Positions 25,717 through 34,798 of a stretch of 64,000 nucleotides of DNA are shown piece after piece. The notes beneath the pieces were generated by a model, which saw only the letters and a program-made list of their open reading frames with translations, did not search any database and was not told where the DNA came from. The stretch comes from a bacterium. GTDB taxonomy: Bacteria > UBP15 > UBA6099. Numbering within the stretch: the stretch's first letter is position 1; the number at the start of each line of letters is the position of its first letter. The DNA lies in NCBI GenBank assembly GCA_029564595.1, contig JAKQPS010000120.1:70998-134997 (forward strand). Reading direction: 5' to 3'. A program made the position numbers and the translations under genes.

Positions 25717-27261
25717 ATGAAGATAGTTCTGACAGTTGTCCAAATAGTCATCGCGATTGCCGTTCTATCGGCGCAATTCCTTGTGGTAAGGTTCGAGCGA
25801 GACGCGCTGTGGGCTGCCCTCGGAGCCAGCGTCGCCGCAGGGCTTCTTCTCCTGATTCTTCATTGGGCGCTTGCCGGGCGCGCCGGCTCCAAGCCGGGAT
25901 TCCGGATTCTCAAAACTTCCGGCGTTGCGCTGCTTTTCTTCCCGGCAATGATGTTTCTCGCTTATTCCTACACCCTCTTTTACATGTTCGGCGTCAAGCC
26001 TGTGGCGTTCGCGGTCGCGGCGGCCGCCGCCGGAACATGGGCGACATCGCGGGGCGCCGCCGCAGCGCCCGTCCTGTGCCTCATCCCGGCGGTCTGGCTG
26101 CTGTCGTTTTATATCAACATGCCCGCCCTTCTTCCGGAGATTGCCACTGCCCTGATCTCGGTCGCGGCGGTGGCGGCGATAAAAGTCAGGCTCCGCCTGC
26201 CCGCCGCCGCGCGAGCCGCCGCATTCGCCGCATACGCTCTGGTTCTCTATGGCGGATTCTGGTATCTGTCTCCTATGACTTTTTTTTCGGACGGCGTTCC
26301 CGACGACGCTGTCGCGAAACACATCAAGCCGCTTGAACGAATGGCCGCCTCCGCGCCTTTCCCTAGAGAGTTCTACGAGGTTGTGGAAAGCTGCGACGGC
26401 TCAATTCTCTTCCTTTCCAACGTGTTCCGCGCTCCGGGCGCTCTGGCATGGAACAGAGCCGGCGGCGAAACCTACGAACTGGACTGGCTCGACGGAGCGG
26501 CGGAACAACTGACGCTGGACTGCGAAACGAACTCCGCCTTCGTTGGAGAATACAACACGGGCCGGATGATGAGCGTCGCGGGCGGCTCTCTCGAAGGAGA
26601 GCGTCGCGCGCTCCCAGCCAAGGTTTTCAAACCCTGCCGGATGGCCCACCTGCCCGGCTCAAACCTTTTTTACGTCAACTCCGACTTGGCGACTTTTCCT
26701 TGGTTTATCATCAACGGCTCTGGAAACATTCTTCATAAAATCAATATGGGCAACATCGAGGAAATCCTGCCGCTCGAAGACGATTCCTTCATCGCCGTTT
26801 CAGACGGCATGGTCATACGCTCCCGCTTCGACGCCGAACAGGGCGCCCTGCTTACAGTAGCCAAAAAGCCCCTCCCCGGAGTGGGCCTCAGGTTCGGCCC
26901 TCTCTACCAGCATCTTGCTGCGGACAGGCTGCGCGGCGACATCTACGTCTCTGACTTCAACACAGGGCAGATATTCCGCGTCCGGCTGTCCGACCTCCGC
27001 GTCACAAAACTCGGCGCATACAGCCGGGGACTAAGGCACATGACGTTCGCTTCGAGCCGGGGCCTGCTCGCCGCCGGCAACTACATCACAGGCGAACTGC
27101 TCCTTATAAACGGAAGCGACGGCTCAGTGGTTTATTCTAAGAACATTGGGTCGCGGCTCCGGGGAGTAACGCTGTCCAGAGACGGCGACAGGATATACGC
27201 GGTGTCCCGCGCGGGGGTGTTCGAGTTGTCATTGGAAAAAGCCGTCTCGGCGGCCCGGTGA
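25717..27261 (+). CDS. Membrane protein with C-terminal beta-propeller, paralog 1
   Basis: 514 residues. Six or seven hydrophobic helices (~5-185) are followed by an extracytoplasmic region (~200-514) made of short repeating beta units of YVTN/NHL propeller type (RGDIYVSDFNTGQIFRVR; GLLAAGNYITGELLLINGSD; RLRGVTLSRDGDRIYAVSRA). The protein ends with AVSRAGVFELSLE, the same kind of closing strand as two paralogs at 40416-42920 and 42943-44412. I know no named family with this exact layout. It sits between radical SAM genes and faces the opposite way. A TTGCCA-N17-TAAAGT promoter is possible upstream near 25655. A sensor, scaffold or lipid/glycan-handling role is conceivable, but nothing in the sequence decides it. 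Confidence 0.75.
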   Translation: MKIVLTVVQIVIAIAVLSAQFLVVRFERDALWAALGASVAAGLLLLILHWALAGRAGSKPGFRILKTSGVALLFFPAMMFLAYSYTLFYMFGVKPVAFAVAAAAAGTWATSRGAAAAPVLCLIPAVWLLSFYINMPALLPEIATALISVAAVAAIKVRLRLPAAARAAAFAAYALVLYGGFWYLSPMTFFSDGVPDDAVAKHIKPLERMAASAPFPREFYEVVESCDGSILFLSNVFRAPGALAWNRAGGETYELDWLDGAAEQLTLDCETNSAFVGEYNTGRMMSVAGGSLEGERRALPAKVFKPCRMAHLPGSNLFYVNSDLATFPWFIINGSGNILHKINMGNIEEILPLEDDSFIAVSDGMVIRSRFDAEQGALLTVAKKPLPGVGLRFGPLYQHLAADRLRGDIYVSDFNTGQIFRVRLSDLRVTKLGAYSRGLRHMTFASSRGLLAAGNYITGELLLINGSDGSVVYSKNIGSRLRGVTLSRDGDRIYAVSRAGVFELSLEKAVSAAR

Positions 27262-27288
27262 CGCGATTTCTCGCGTCCGTCCGCTCTC

Positions 27289-28368
27289 TCACGCTCCGCC
27301 GTGCATCCTGATTTCGCCATACACCTCAAAAGGCCTGCCGACAGCGTGCGCCAGCCGCATCCTCGCGCCGGTCTCCGCGCTCCCGCAGTCGAAGCACTTC
27401 GCCCCGCACGCCTTCACTTCCCTCAGCCGCGACCGAAATTCTCCCGAATCCATTATTTCTTCTATCGTTTTTTCTCTTAAATTCAAGCCAGTGTCATATT
27501 CATAGCACGGCATGACATTCCCCGCCGGGTCGATGACTACCCACAGGAAACCCGCATAGCACGGAACCCTCCCGCGCCCTTCGTAAGCCAGATGGATGTT
27601 GTCTATGAAATGCCTCGTGTTCGAGCGGATATGCAGCGAGTCGAGCTTTCCGGCAATCTTCCTGAGAGTCGATTTGACGCCCTCGATGTCTTTCGGCACA
27701 AGCGGCTCCAGAGTCTCTTCCGTCATTGATTTGTGCTGCGGCAGCCTGTTCACGGGAGTGAATTGTATCTTGTCCGCTTTCATCCCGGCGAAGAAGTCCG
27801 CGATGTCTTCCAGCGCCGATTCGTTCAGACTCGAAACAGCGACGTTTATCCCGACCGGCACGGGACGTTTCAGCGACTTGAAACACTCGACCGCAGAAAC
27901 AACCCTGTCGAAGCCGTCGATGTTTCTTATGCGGCGGTATTTTTCCGGAGCGCAGTGGTCGCAGGAAATGTAAATCATGGACAGTCCGGCGTCCGCGAGA
28001 GACGCGGCGCGCTCCGGGGTTATCGAAAGCCCGTTGGAATTGACGTGCGCGGATATCCCCTCGCGACGGAATGCCCGAATGATTTCTTCGAGGTCGGGCC
28101 TCAGGATCGGCTCGCCGCCGCCGAATGAAACAATGCGGGCGCGCTTGCTGGCGAGCGCCGGCGCGAGCGCCTTTATCTCTTCCGTCGAAAGCTCGTCCTC
28201 GGCTCTGGCCGCGCTGTCCCTGAACGCGCACATGACGCACGCGGAGTCGCAGCGCCTCGTGATGTCGAAATAGACCAGAGGAATCTGCGCGGGCGGCGTC
28301 CCGGCTCGCCTCGCGGCGCGCACGCTGAAATACGTTCGCGCCGCGTCTGCCATATTGACAATCGTCAT
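27289..28368 (-). CDS. Radical SAM protein with SPASM-like C-terminus
   Basis: 359 residues from ATG 28368. The frame is open 92 codons further upstream, but that part overlaps the aminotransferase gene and is not protein-like. The core begins FDITRRCDSACVMC (C-x3-C-x2-C), with GGGEPILRPD as the SAM-binding GGE motif. The C-terminus has a cysteine cluster (PCYAG, PCYEYD, CGAKCFDCGS) typical of SPASM/twitch auxiliary Fe-S sites. Members act on peptides, aminoglycosides or other small molecules. It starts 32 bp after the DegT-type aminotransferase, so it ends the three-gene operon 29608-28401-27289. The B12 domain of its neighbours is absent. Confidence 0.88.
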   Translation of the reverse strand: MTIVNMADAARTYFSVRAARRAGTPPAQIPLVYFDITRRCDSACVMCAFRDSAARAEDELSTEEIKALAPALASKRARIVSFGGGEPILRPDLEEIIRAFRREGISAHVNSNGLSITPERAASLADAGLSMIYISCDHCAPEKYRRIRNIDGFDRVVSAVECFKSLKRPVPVGINVAVSSLNESALEDIADFFAGMKADKIQFTPVNRLPQHKSMTEETLEPLVPKDIEGVKSTLRKIAGKLDSLHIRSNTRHFIDNIHLAYEGRGRVPCYAGFLWVVIDPAGNVMPCYEYDTGLNLREKTIEEIMDSGEFRSRLREVKACGAKCFDCGSAETGARMRLAHAVGRPFEVYGEIRMHGGA

Positions 28369-28400
28369 ATCGTTTTCAACCGGGCGGTTGGCGTCAGCCT

Positions 28401-29603
28401 TCAATCCGCGCGGGAAGCGGTCTCCTTCACCGCGCGGGCGGCGCGCAGGGCGTCCGTTTCCGATATCCTGTCGGACATCGGCAGCGTCATAGCTCGGCTG
28501 AAGACAGCGGCGACGTTCGAGCCGGGGGCCTTCAGGCAGTCGTCGGCTATCTCGTCTCCCGCCGCGACGTCCACCCCTCGCAGCGCCAGCCGCAGCCTCA
28601 GCTTCCCGATGTCCCCATACGCCAGAGCGACCGCCATGTGGCACGAGCCTTCCGCGCCCGGGGCCGTCCTCTGAAACTTCAGCGTCCCGCCAAGGACTTC
28701 CCTGTAGATATCCCTTATTCTTCTCCTGCGGGCCAGCCGCGCGTCCAGACCTTCTATATTCATCGCCGCCAGTTCCGCGAACAGGTCGGGCATAAGCGGC
28801 GAGCCTGCCGCGCGCGCCCCTTCGGGAGCCGTCTTCGCGCCCTCTTTGCGGCGGTACGTAGACACGATGGCGCGGCGCGTCCCTTCATATCCGAACAGCA
28901 ACATCGCCGCCCTCCACGCCGGGCTTCCCACCGCGAAGTCCTCCACGGCGGCGGCGGCGAACTTCAGCCTCGGCGCGCGCTCCGGCGGCCCCGCCGACTC
29001 CGCCCTCTCCCTCGCCCTGCCCAGCCATTCGGCGTCGTTCCCGAATATGACGCCTCCCTGAATGCCCTGCAAAGGCTTCGATTTGTCCAAGCTGATGAAC
29101 CCCGCGTCGCCGAAAGTCCCGGCCGGCCTCCCGTTCAGCGTCGCGCCGAACGCCTGCGCGCAGTCCTCGATCAGCGCCAGCCCGCTCGCTCGCGCCATCT
29201 TCTCCAGTTCGAGGATGTCGCACGGCTCGCCGAAGATGTGAGTCGCCAGAACCGCGCCCGTCTTCACTGTCAACGCCCTTCGCGCGGCCTCCGGGCTTAT
29301 CTGGAACGTCTCCGGAGCGATATCCACCGCAACCGGGACGAACCCTGACGCCGCTATCGCCGGATACACCATGCCGAACGTGTAAGCGGGAACAAGGACC
29401 TCGCGGCCGGGCGGCATTCCCGAAGTTTCGAGCAGCAGCCGCAGCCCCGCCCTGCCGCTGACAGTGGCGAGCGGGTTCTTAAAGCCGCGTCCGGCGATAA
29501 GCCCTTCGAGCTTCCGCCTGCCGCCCGCCCCGGCCCCGCGCGCAACCAGCCCCATCGCTCCGGGCGCAAAATATATCCTTCTTCTCGGAATTGTCTTTAT
29601 CAC
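28401..29603 (-). CDS. DegT/DnrJ/EryC1/StrS-family PLP aminotransferase
   Basis: 400 residues from GTG 29603, 4 bp after the upstream radical SAM gene. Features include the cofactor region (TVSGRAGLRLLLE; VPAYTFGMVYPAI), the Asp that contacts PLP in LIEDCAQAFGA, and the Schiff-base lysine in FISLDKSKPLQG. The family transfers an amino group to keto-sugars in antibiotic, O-antigen and nucleotide-sugar pathways. Some members are dehydratases with His in place of Lys; here Lys is present. Between two radical SAM enzymes it suggests a dedicated small-molecule or glycan modification pathway. No nucleotide-sugar genes are adjacent to fix the substrate. Confidence 0.9.
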   Translation of the reverse strand: MIKTIPRRRIYFAPGAMGLVARGAGAGGRRKLEGLIAGRGFKNPLATVSGRAGLRLLLETSGMPPGREVLVPAYTFGMVYPAIAASGFVPVAVDIAPETFQISPEAARRALTVKTGAVLATHIFGEPCDILELEKMARASGLALIEDCAQAFGATLNGRPAGTFGDAGFISLDKSKPLQGIQGGVIFGNDAEWLGRARERAESAGPPERAPRLKFAAAAVEDFAVGSPAWRAAMLLFGYEGTRRAIVSTYRRKEGAKTAPEGARAAGSPLMPDLFAELAAMNIEGLDARLARRRRIRDIYREVLGGTLKFQRTAPGAEGSCHMAVALAYGDIGKLRLRLALRGVDVAAGDEIADDCLKAPGSNVAAVFSRAMTLPMSDRISETDALRAARAVKETASRAD

Positions 29604-29607
29604 TCCG

Positions 29608-31095
29608 TCACTCCGCGCGCCGGGAAACGAACCGAAGCCCCGCCGTCTTCATGGCTTGGCGCGCCACGAAGGAGGCGAACGCCGCGTTCTGTCCCGCCGC
29701 GGCTCGCGGGTTCTCAATCAAATACTTTGCCGCCCCCGCCGCGTGGCCGCGCAGATACAACAGCGAAAAATAATGCTTCGCGTAAAACTTCAGCCTTATT
29801 CTTTTCAACCTGTCCGCGCTCAGCGCGCATATCCCAGCCGCCGGGTCCTCGAACCGCCTGCCGCCGCTCCGCAACCCCGCTTCCTTCGCAAGCTCCGTGT
29901 CCGCGTACGGCGTGCAGAACGACATCTGAACCACCGTCGGGTTAAGCTCCCGCACGAGAGCGGCGGTCATCCGCGCGTCCGCCTCCGTCTCCCCCGGCGA
30001 GCCTATCATCGTCGTGTATCTCGTCGCGAATCCATATTTGTTTATCAGCTTTCCAGTCCGCCGGATTGTTTCCACCGATTCCCTTTTGCCCAACGCCTCC
30101 AGAACGCGGTCGCTTCCCGATTCCATCCCGCACGTCATGCCCGCGCACCCGGCCCGCTTCAGCGCCGCAAGAACCTCGTCGTCCAAACAATCAAACCGCG
30201 TCTGCATTATCCACGGCGTCGCCCATCCGTACTTCTCAAGCAGCTCGCAGAACCTCAGCGTCCACTCCCTGTCTCCCGTGAACAGGTCGTCTTCCACCGA
30301 AATAATCGTCCGCCCTCCCCGCTCAACCTGATATTTCATCTCCTCAAACAGCCGCTCCGGCGAACACAGCCTGTATTCTTTCCGCAACGACTGCCGCGTC
30401 ATCGCCGTGCAGAACCGGCACGAAAACCTGCAGCCCCTGTTGCCCAGCGCGAACCCCCATTTCAGAGGTCGTCCTATCGCAACCGGGAAAGAGTTCTTTC
30501 TGTACCTGCCGTCCGTCAGAACCGGGAGCGGCAGAAACGGCATATCGTCCGTGTTCACCGGCGCGGACGGGCCGGAGAACCCGATGCCGCCGTCCGGCTC
30601 CAGCCATTTGACGCCCGGAGGAATGCCGCCCCCGCCGCCCGAAATCAGCCGCTCCGCCAGCCCCGGCAACGCCCCCTCGGCCTCCCCTATCACACAGTAG
30701 TCCGCCAGCCCCCTTTTCAATATCGAATCAGCAGAAACACCGCTGTACATCCCGAACGCCACAACGCTGCCGCCGCGCTCCCTGACCGCCGGGCGCAACC
30801 TCTCAAGAAAACCATCATGCCGCGCCCCCGCCTCCACCGCCACCACTCCCGCGTTGACGCCCCGCAATTCCGAAACATCCCCCCGTTTCACGTCGGACGC
30901 GGACAGTTCGAGCAGGCGGGAACCGATGCCGGCCGCTTCGAGGGCCGCCCCGCTGAGCGCCGCTCCGAACGGCGGCGTCCTGTCGCGCGGATGCAGCCCC
31001 GCCCCCGTCTCGTCGTCGAACACGACGAACAAGACCTCAGGCGCGCCCTCGCGCCCCCGCCCGATGGCAATAAGATTCGACCCCTTGCGCGTCAA
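29608..31095 (-). CDS. B12-binding-domain radical SAM protein 2
   Basis: 495 residues from TTG 31095, with GAGGG about 8 nt upstream; no good ATG lies near. The N-terminal ~150 residues are a Rossmann-like B12-type domain with degenerate motifs (LFVVFDDETGAG; VVAFGMYSGVSAD; CVIGEAEGALP). The core starts with NRGCRFSCRFC (C-x3-C-x2-C), then SVEDDLFTGDREW and MESGSDRVLEALGKR, as in radical SAM protein 1. The substrate is unknown. It heads the operon with the aminotransferase and the SPASM-type protein. Upstream DNA at 31.1-32.1 kb is repeat-rich. Confidence 0.86.
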   Translation of the reverse strand: MTRKGSNLIAIGRGREGAPEVLFVVFDDETGAGLHPRDRTPPFGAALSGAALEAAGIGSRLLELSASDVKRGDVSELRGVNAGVVAVEAGARHDGFLERLRPAVRERGGSVVAFGMYSGVSADSILKRGLADYCVIGEAEGALPGLAERLISGGGGGIPPGVKWLEPDGGIGFSGPSAPVNTDDMPFLPLPVLTDGRYRKNSFPVAIGRPLKWGFALGNRGCRFSCRFCTAMTRQSLRKEYRLCSPERLFEEMKYQVERGGRTIISVEDDLFTGDREWTLRFCELLEKYGWATPWIMQTRFDCLDDEVLAALKRAGCAGMTCGMESGSDRVLEALGKRESVETIRRTGKLINKYGFATRYTTMIGSPGETEADARMTAALVRELNPTVVQMSFCTPYADTELAKEAGLRSGGRRFEDPAAGICALSADRLKRIRLKFYAKHYFSLLYLRGHAAGAAKYLIENPRAAAGQNAAFASFVARQAMKTAGLRFVSRRAE

Positions 31096-31256
31096 CCGGC
31101 AACCCTCGATATTCCCTCGCGCCGCTCAGGCGCTCAATCTGTCTTTTGATATACTATTAATCTTCAACCGCGAACCGTCCGCAACCATTTCCATTATACG
31201 CTCCTTGCGACAGCCGGTAAAGGCAAAGACCGCCGCGCTTTAACCATACTCGTCAT

Positions 31257-31397
31257 TAGCCCGCGTTTTTCGCCAATGCGTTGAAATCTAAGAATGAACC
31301 CGAATCCGTTGTTAGGATTCGGGAGCGATTGTTAAGAGCGGATGAAATGCGGATCGCAAGGCGCATTTTTGCAGTAGGGGCGGGGTTGCCCCGCCCC
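31257..31397 (+). repeat. Composite cluster of intergenic repeats
   Basis: In order: the AGCCCGCATTTTT-type repeat (31257-31285); hairpin cccgaatcc/ggattcggg (31299-31323) continuing into gagcgattgtt; agagcggatgaaatgcgg...gcatttttgcag (about 31335-31373), the head of the ~140-bp repeat found at 44765 and 63862; and the palindrome gtaggggcggggttgccccgcccc (31374-31397). Four repeat families are joined end to end. Confidence 0.65.
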
Positions 31398-32142
31398 GAA
31401 TTGTCTCAGTTATTGGTCTCGGAAACCGCGTTCCTGCTGAACAAAAAAGGGCGCCACCCCAAACTTGATTGTGGATACAAATCAGTTCGCATTCTTCCGG
31501 GCGCCACCCTCAAGCGTTTTTTGCTTGTGGGCGCTAATGGTTAAGAAACACCCACAACGGGGTTGTGGGCGTGCGATGGGGTATATCCAATAAAAACTTG
31601 GCATATAGATCAGCCTAAAAATGCATTAATTTGGACTGCGGCGATTCATCGCCGCTTTGCCTTTTCGGGAATTCATTCCCGTCTTCCTTGCAGGCCATGA
31701 ACCCCCATTCCATCCGCCGCTCAATAATACAGATTACAGACCTGCCCCCTGACTCCCCTAGGACATATCAGCTTTTATCGTTGGTTTACACGATTAACAT
31801 ATCTCGCTTTAAAACTCAAATGCTCCGCTTTCACCCAAAACCCTTCAATATTGCTTTTCAGCATATCCCCAAAACCGGCTCATCCTATATTCAGTTGTCG
31901 CAAGTCAAACATCATGATTACCCGCTAATTCTTACAGAATAATCTGCCAACAATCTCGACCTGACCCCAAACCTTTCCCCCAAACCATTCCAATAATACA
32001 AATTACAGACCTGACCCCGCACTCGCTTACATAATTGGTGACTGTCCCTAGTATTCCTCGCCTTCGCTTCCGCTCTTGCTTCAACTCCGCCTCTAACCGC
32101 TCTATTCGTTCATCGGCTATCATAATACCCTCCTGTCCATAC
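31398..32142. other. Gene-free repeat and remnant region
   Basis: It contains an 8-bp hairpin with a 3-nt loop (cccacaac/gttgtggg, 31551-31569) and two copies of a caataatacaRattacagac element (31722-31756 and 31991-32022). A minus-strand frame at 32123-31932 begins MIADERIERLEAELKQE and looks like the coiled tail of a transposase-type protein, but it is too short to call a gene. No intact gene is seen. Confidence 0.45.
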
Positions 32143-32679
32143 TCACCAACAATCGCCGTATATTATTTCATTATTTGCTCCATATGGATAAATCGTACAT
32201 ACACTTCCGGTAATTCTGTTGTGTTTCATTAGCCCATGAAGGTTCCGGTCGCTAACTTGATAGGTTTTCCACGGCGTCGGCCACACAAACCAACCGAACA
32301 ATAAAGGCAAGATGATTATTGCCGATATTACACATATCCTGATTTCTTTAGGAAGACTCTGAAACTGTTCCATCATCTTTTCATTTCCTTTCGTTCGCCC
32401 GTTTTTTCTCTCTGTTATTTGACTATCCATGATTAACTCGCTCGATTCAGCCTTAATGCCTATTTGTATCGTTTTACCACAGGCCGCGCAGAATCTATCA
32501 TCAGGACGCAATGGTCTGCCACATTTGTCACATAGCTCGATTTTAGCAGCCTGCATTGTCGCCCTTGATTCATTCTTATTGCCACTCTGTATCGTTTTCT
32601 CACAAGCTGCGCATAATTTATCCTTCGGTAACAATTTGTAATAGGGTCTTCCACATTGTTCACACTTCTCGATGCCCAT
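32143..32679 (-). CDS. Double zinc-ribbon membrane protein
   Basis: 178 residues from ATG 32679. I chose this start because AGGGCGG lies 7 nt upstream; in-frame ATGs at 32697 and further up lack a site. Two zinc ribbons are visible: CEQCGRPYYKLLPKDKLCAAC (positions ~5-25) and CDKCGRPLRPDDRFCAAC (~46-63), each C-x2-C...C-x2-C. One membrane helix follows (ISAIIILPLLFGWFVWP, ~110-130), and a short C-terminal domain ends GANNEIIYGDCW. Zinc-ribbon plus single-helix proteins are common and mostly uncharacterised. It lies in an AT-rich island with the HEPN-domain gene, 163 bp downstream of it, and the two may form a unit. Confidence 0.65.
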   Translation of the reverse strand: MGIEKCEQCGRPYYKLLPKDKLCAACEKTIQSGNKNESRATMQAAKIELCDKCGRPLRPDDRFCAACGKTIQIGIKAESSELIMDSQITERKNGRTKGNEKMMEQFQSLPKEIRICVISAIIILPLLFGWFVWPTPWKTYQVSDRNLHGLMKHNRITGSVCTIYPYGANNEIIYGDCW

Positions 32680-32842
32680 TGCTACACCGCCCTGCATTGA
32701 TTCACCCGAATATTGTCTGTTTGCCATTCTACCACAAATCGACATGGCAAACCCTCACATGAAGCAAAAAGTCTGAACCGGGACTCATGGATGCTGGGTT
32801 AAGTCTGGAGGATGAGGGGTCAGGTCTGTCAATGAATCTTTC

Positions 32843-34057
32843 TTATTTAATATCAAATGAGGGACGGATGTCTTCTTTAATTGATTTAATTTTATCAATC
32901 AAATCTTTTCTTTTACTTTCGCAATAAACAGAATCATCAATGCATCTCACAAATTCTTCCTTTTCAACATTCAAAATAAGAAATGAAGTTAAAACGATTC
33001 TAGTTATCTCAGCTATTCTTTTCATCAGTTCATGAATAGTCATGTTAAAACGATCGTATATCTTCTTCTTCTGCTTTTCGTCTATCGCTGAACCATGAAT
33101 GTACTTGCTTCTAATATCATAAGATTCCTTTAGCATATCTCTCGTTTTTAATCCATCAAACCCTAAGAATGTCAGCAATAAGCTGATTCTCTGGCAGAAT
33201 TTAAACTTCAGCTCGCCATTTTCACTCAATACAATTGCTTCCAAAGCATTTACCAACGTTGTGATTTTTCTTTCGGAAGCTTCTCCAACACTACTTTCTA
33301 AGAATATCCGATATCGGTCATATCCTATCTTTGCTGGCCCTTCATCTAGATATTTTACTAATTCATATATCTCCTTAAAGCGGTTTGAATCTAACTGTAG
33401 AAATGGGCGCGTAAACAATGGAAAATTGTTATTCGTTGAACTGATTATTCCGGGGATATCTTCCATTTTTAATCCAAGGCATCTTACTGAACATGTATTC
33501 AACAAAGACAGTGTCGCAATAATCATATCTTCGGCTCTACGCATATTCATACCATAATCGCACTCGGACAATAGATGTGTTTCAATTTGAAATTCTACAA
33601 CAGCAGATGGTTTAATGCGGTCGATGTTATTAGGCACAAAACATACGGATGTAAAATCATCTGGTTTCGGTTTCCGGATTTTTATACAATCAGTCAGTCT
33701 GTATTCTTCGACATTGTCTTCAAGATAGTATCCGCATATCCATATTTCACCTTGTGCGTCGGCAAACTTGTTTTTAACACGGTCGATAAATCTGTTTTTT
33801 GCTGCTTCTATTGTCGTGTTTTGAGGATTGTTCTTTGACAACTTTGCATATTTAATGCAGAATCTGTCAAGAAACTCCCTTGCTCGCAATGCTTGGTTTT
33901 GCTCGTTATTTGATTCAATATAATCCTTGACTGCTAAATAGTGACTGTTTGAGAGAAGCTCATTTAAAAAATTATTTTCATCCCTAAAAGAGTTGTCAGG
34001 CGTACATTCAAGATCATCGCATAGCGCAGATGTTATTGATGATATTTCTTTTTCCAT
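32843..34057 (-). CDS. HEPN-domain protein (Apea-like)
   Basis: 404 residues, with TAGGAG 7 nt before the ATG and an AT-rich upstream region. The first ~250 residues are mixed alpha/beta with no recognised domain. Residues ~260-365 look like the Apea-type HEPN domain: VNALEAIVLSENGELKFKF, then ISLLL, and the R-x4-H motif in YDIRSKYIHGS. HEPN domains with this motif are often RNases in antiviral or toxin systems, although Apea proteins are largely uncharacterised. Base composition is clearly lower in GC than the flanking genes and repeats lie on both sides, suggesting horizontal acquisition. A defence function is a hypothesis only; no partner nuclease, NTPase or methylase is adjacent. Confidence 0.65.
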   Translation of the reverse strand: MEKEISSITSALCDDLECTPDNSFRDENNFLNELLSNSHYLAVKDYIESNNEQNQALRAREFLDRFCIKYAKLSKNNPQNTTIEAAKNRFIDRVKNKFADAQGEIWICGYYLEDNVEEYRLTDCIKIRKPKPDDFTSVCFVPNNIDRIKPSAVVEFQIETHLLSECDYGMNMRRAEDMIIATLSLLNTCSVRCLGLKMEDIPGIISSTNNNFPLFTRPFLQLDSNRFKEIYELVKYLDEGPAKIGYDRYRIFLESSVGEASERKITTLVNALEAIVLSENGELKFKFCQRISLLLTFLGFDGLKTRDMLKESYDIRSKYIHGSAIDEKQKKKIYDRFNMTIHELMKRIAEITRIVLTSFLILNVEKEEFVRCIDDSVYCESKRKDLIDKIKSIKEDIRPSFDIK

Positions 34058-34259
34058 TGAAAACTCCTATTTTTTTTAATTATAAACAATGCAAGCTAAA
34101 AAGGATATTGGGGAAATGCGGGGGCAGGTCTGTAATTTGTATTTTTGGATGGCGGGGAAAAGGGCGAAAAGAGGGTGCGGGCATAGCTGGGGATGCGCGC
34201 TGCCAGTCCCCTTTTTTGTGGCGGCGGGTGGCGAAAAAAACGGCGGGGGGGGGAACGGC

Positions 34260-34285
34260 GGGCAATTCTTGAATTGCCCCTACAT
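34260..34285 (-). repeat. GTAGGGGC palindrome, AATTC stem variant
   Basis: gggcaattc and gaattgccc form a 9-bp stem with a 2-nt loop, followed by ctacat. Read on the minus strand it begins gtaggggc. Confidence 0.65.
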
Positions 34286-34380
34286 ACCGATTCCTTTCTT
34301 CGCGCGGTATTTTCTTCTATTCCGCCATTATCTCCAAGCGACACTTCTGCTATTGCCAACGAGATGCCGTATCCCAACAT

Positions 34381-34404
34381 GTAGGGGCGATTCACGAATC
34401 GCCC
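34381..34404 (+). repeat. GTAGGGGC palindrome, GATTC stem variant
   Basis: gtaggggcgattc, a 2-nt loop, then gaatcgccc: a perfect 9-bp stem (34385-34393 with 34396-34404). Confidence 0.65.
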
Positions 34405-34501
34405 GGAGACTTTCTTTTCAACCGTGTTCGGGCGACCCGGCATAGGGAAAATACGGGCAATTCGTGAATAGACCATACAGTTCAATTTGTTTCTTATCAA
34501 A

Positions 34502-34526
34502 GGGCGACCCGCCGGGTCGCCCCTAC
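34502..34526 (-). repeat. GTAGGGGC palindrome, GACCC stem variant
   Basis: gggcgaccc, a 3-nt loop, gggtcgccc, then ctac. On the minus strand it begins gtaggggc like the other copies. Confidence 0.65.
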
Positions 34527-34798
34527 GATTAATTATTTTATCATCAGGCAAAGGAAAGGGCGGCGGGAATCGGCGTTCCCGTCCTACACCAAGGCGGTGG
34601 CGTTTGGGGTGATTTGGCGGGATGGCGGGAAAAATATTTTTCGATTTGTTGGCTGTTGGGGTATAATCATGCCCTGTCATCCCGCGAATGCGGGCGTTGT
34701 CAAACCCGGCTCCGCCGCGATGTGGCGGCGGCCCGGCACAGGCGGCGAGGCGGCGCGGAGCGCGCTCCGTCCGCAGGCCGCGCACAAAGGAGGCCGAG

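Larger units (their letters stand above)
34058..34798. other. Gene-free repeat region upstream of the acyl-CoA dehydrogenases
   Basis: It holds an inverted copy of the caataatacaRattacagac element (34119-34157), a 57-bp repeat (34161-34217) that recurs inverted at 44616-44672, three GTAGGGGC palindromes (listed separately) and one gtcatcccgcgaatgcggg hairpin near 34676-34694. A long open frame on the minus strand (34851-34096) runs through these repeats and is not a gene. Confidence 0.6.

Noticed and set aside
28369-28644. N-terminal extension of the SPASM-type radical SAM protein
   Set aside because: The extension overlaps the aminotransferase gene and is low-complexity Arg/Gly; the start at 28368 fits the family.
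29464-31149. 561-codon plus-strand frame opposite radical SAM gene 2
   Set aside because: The product is extremely Arg/Pro-rich; the minus strand carries a complete radical SAM protein.
31257-31573. Possible CRISPR array in the repeat cluster
   Set aside because: Repeats are of different families, not evenly spaced, and no cas gene is nearby.
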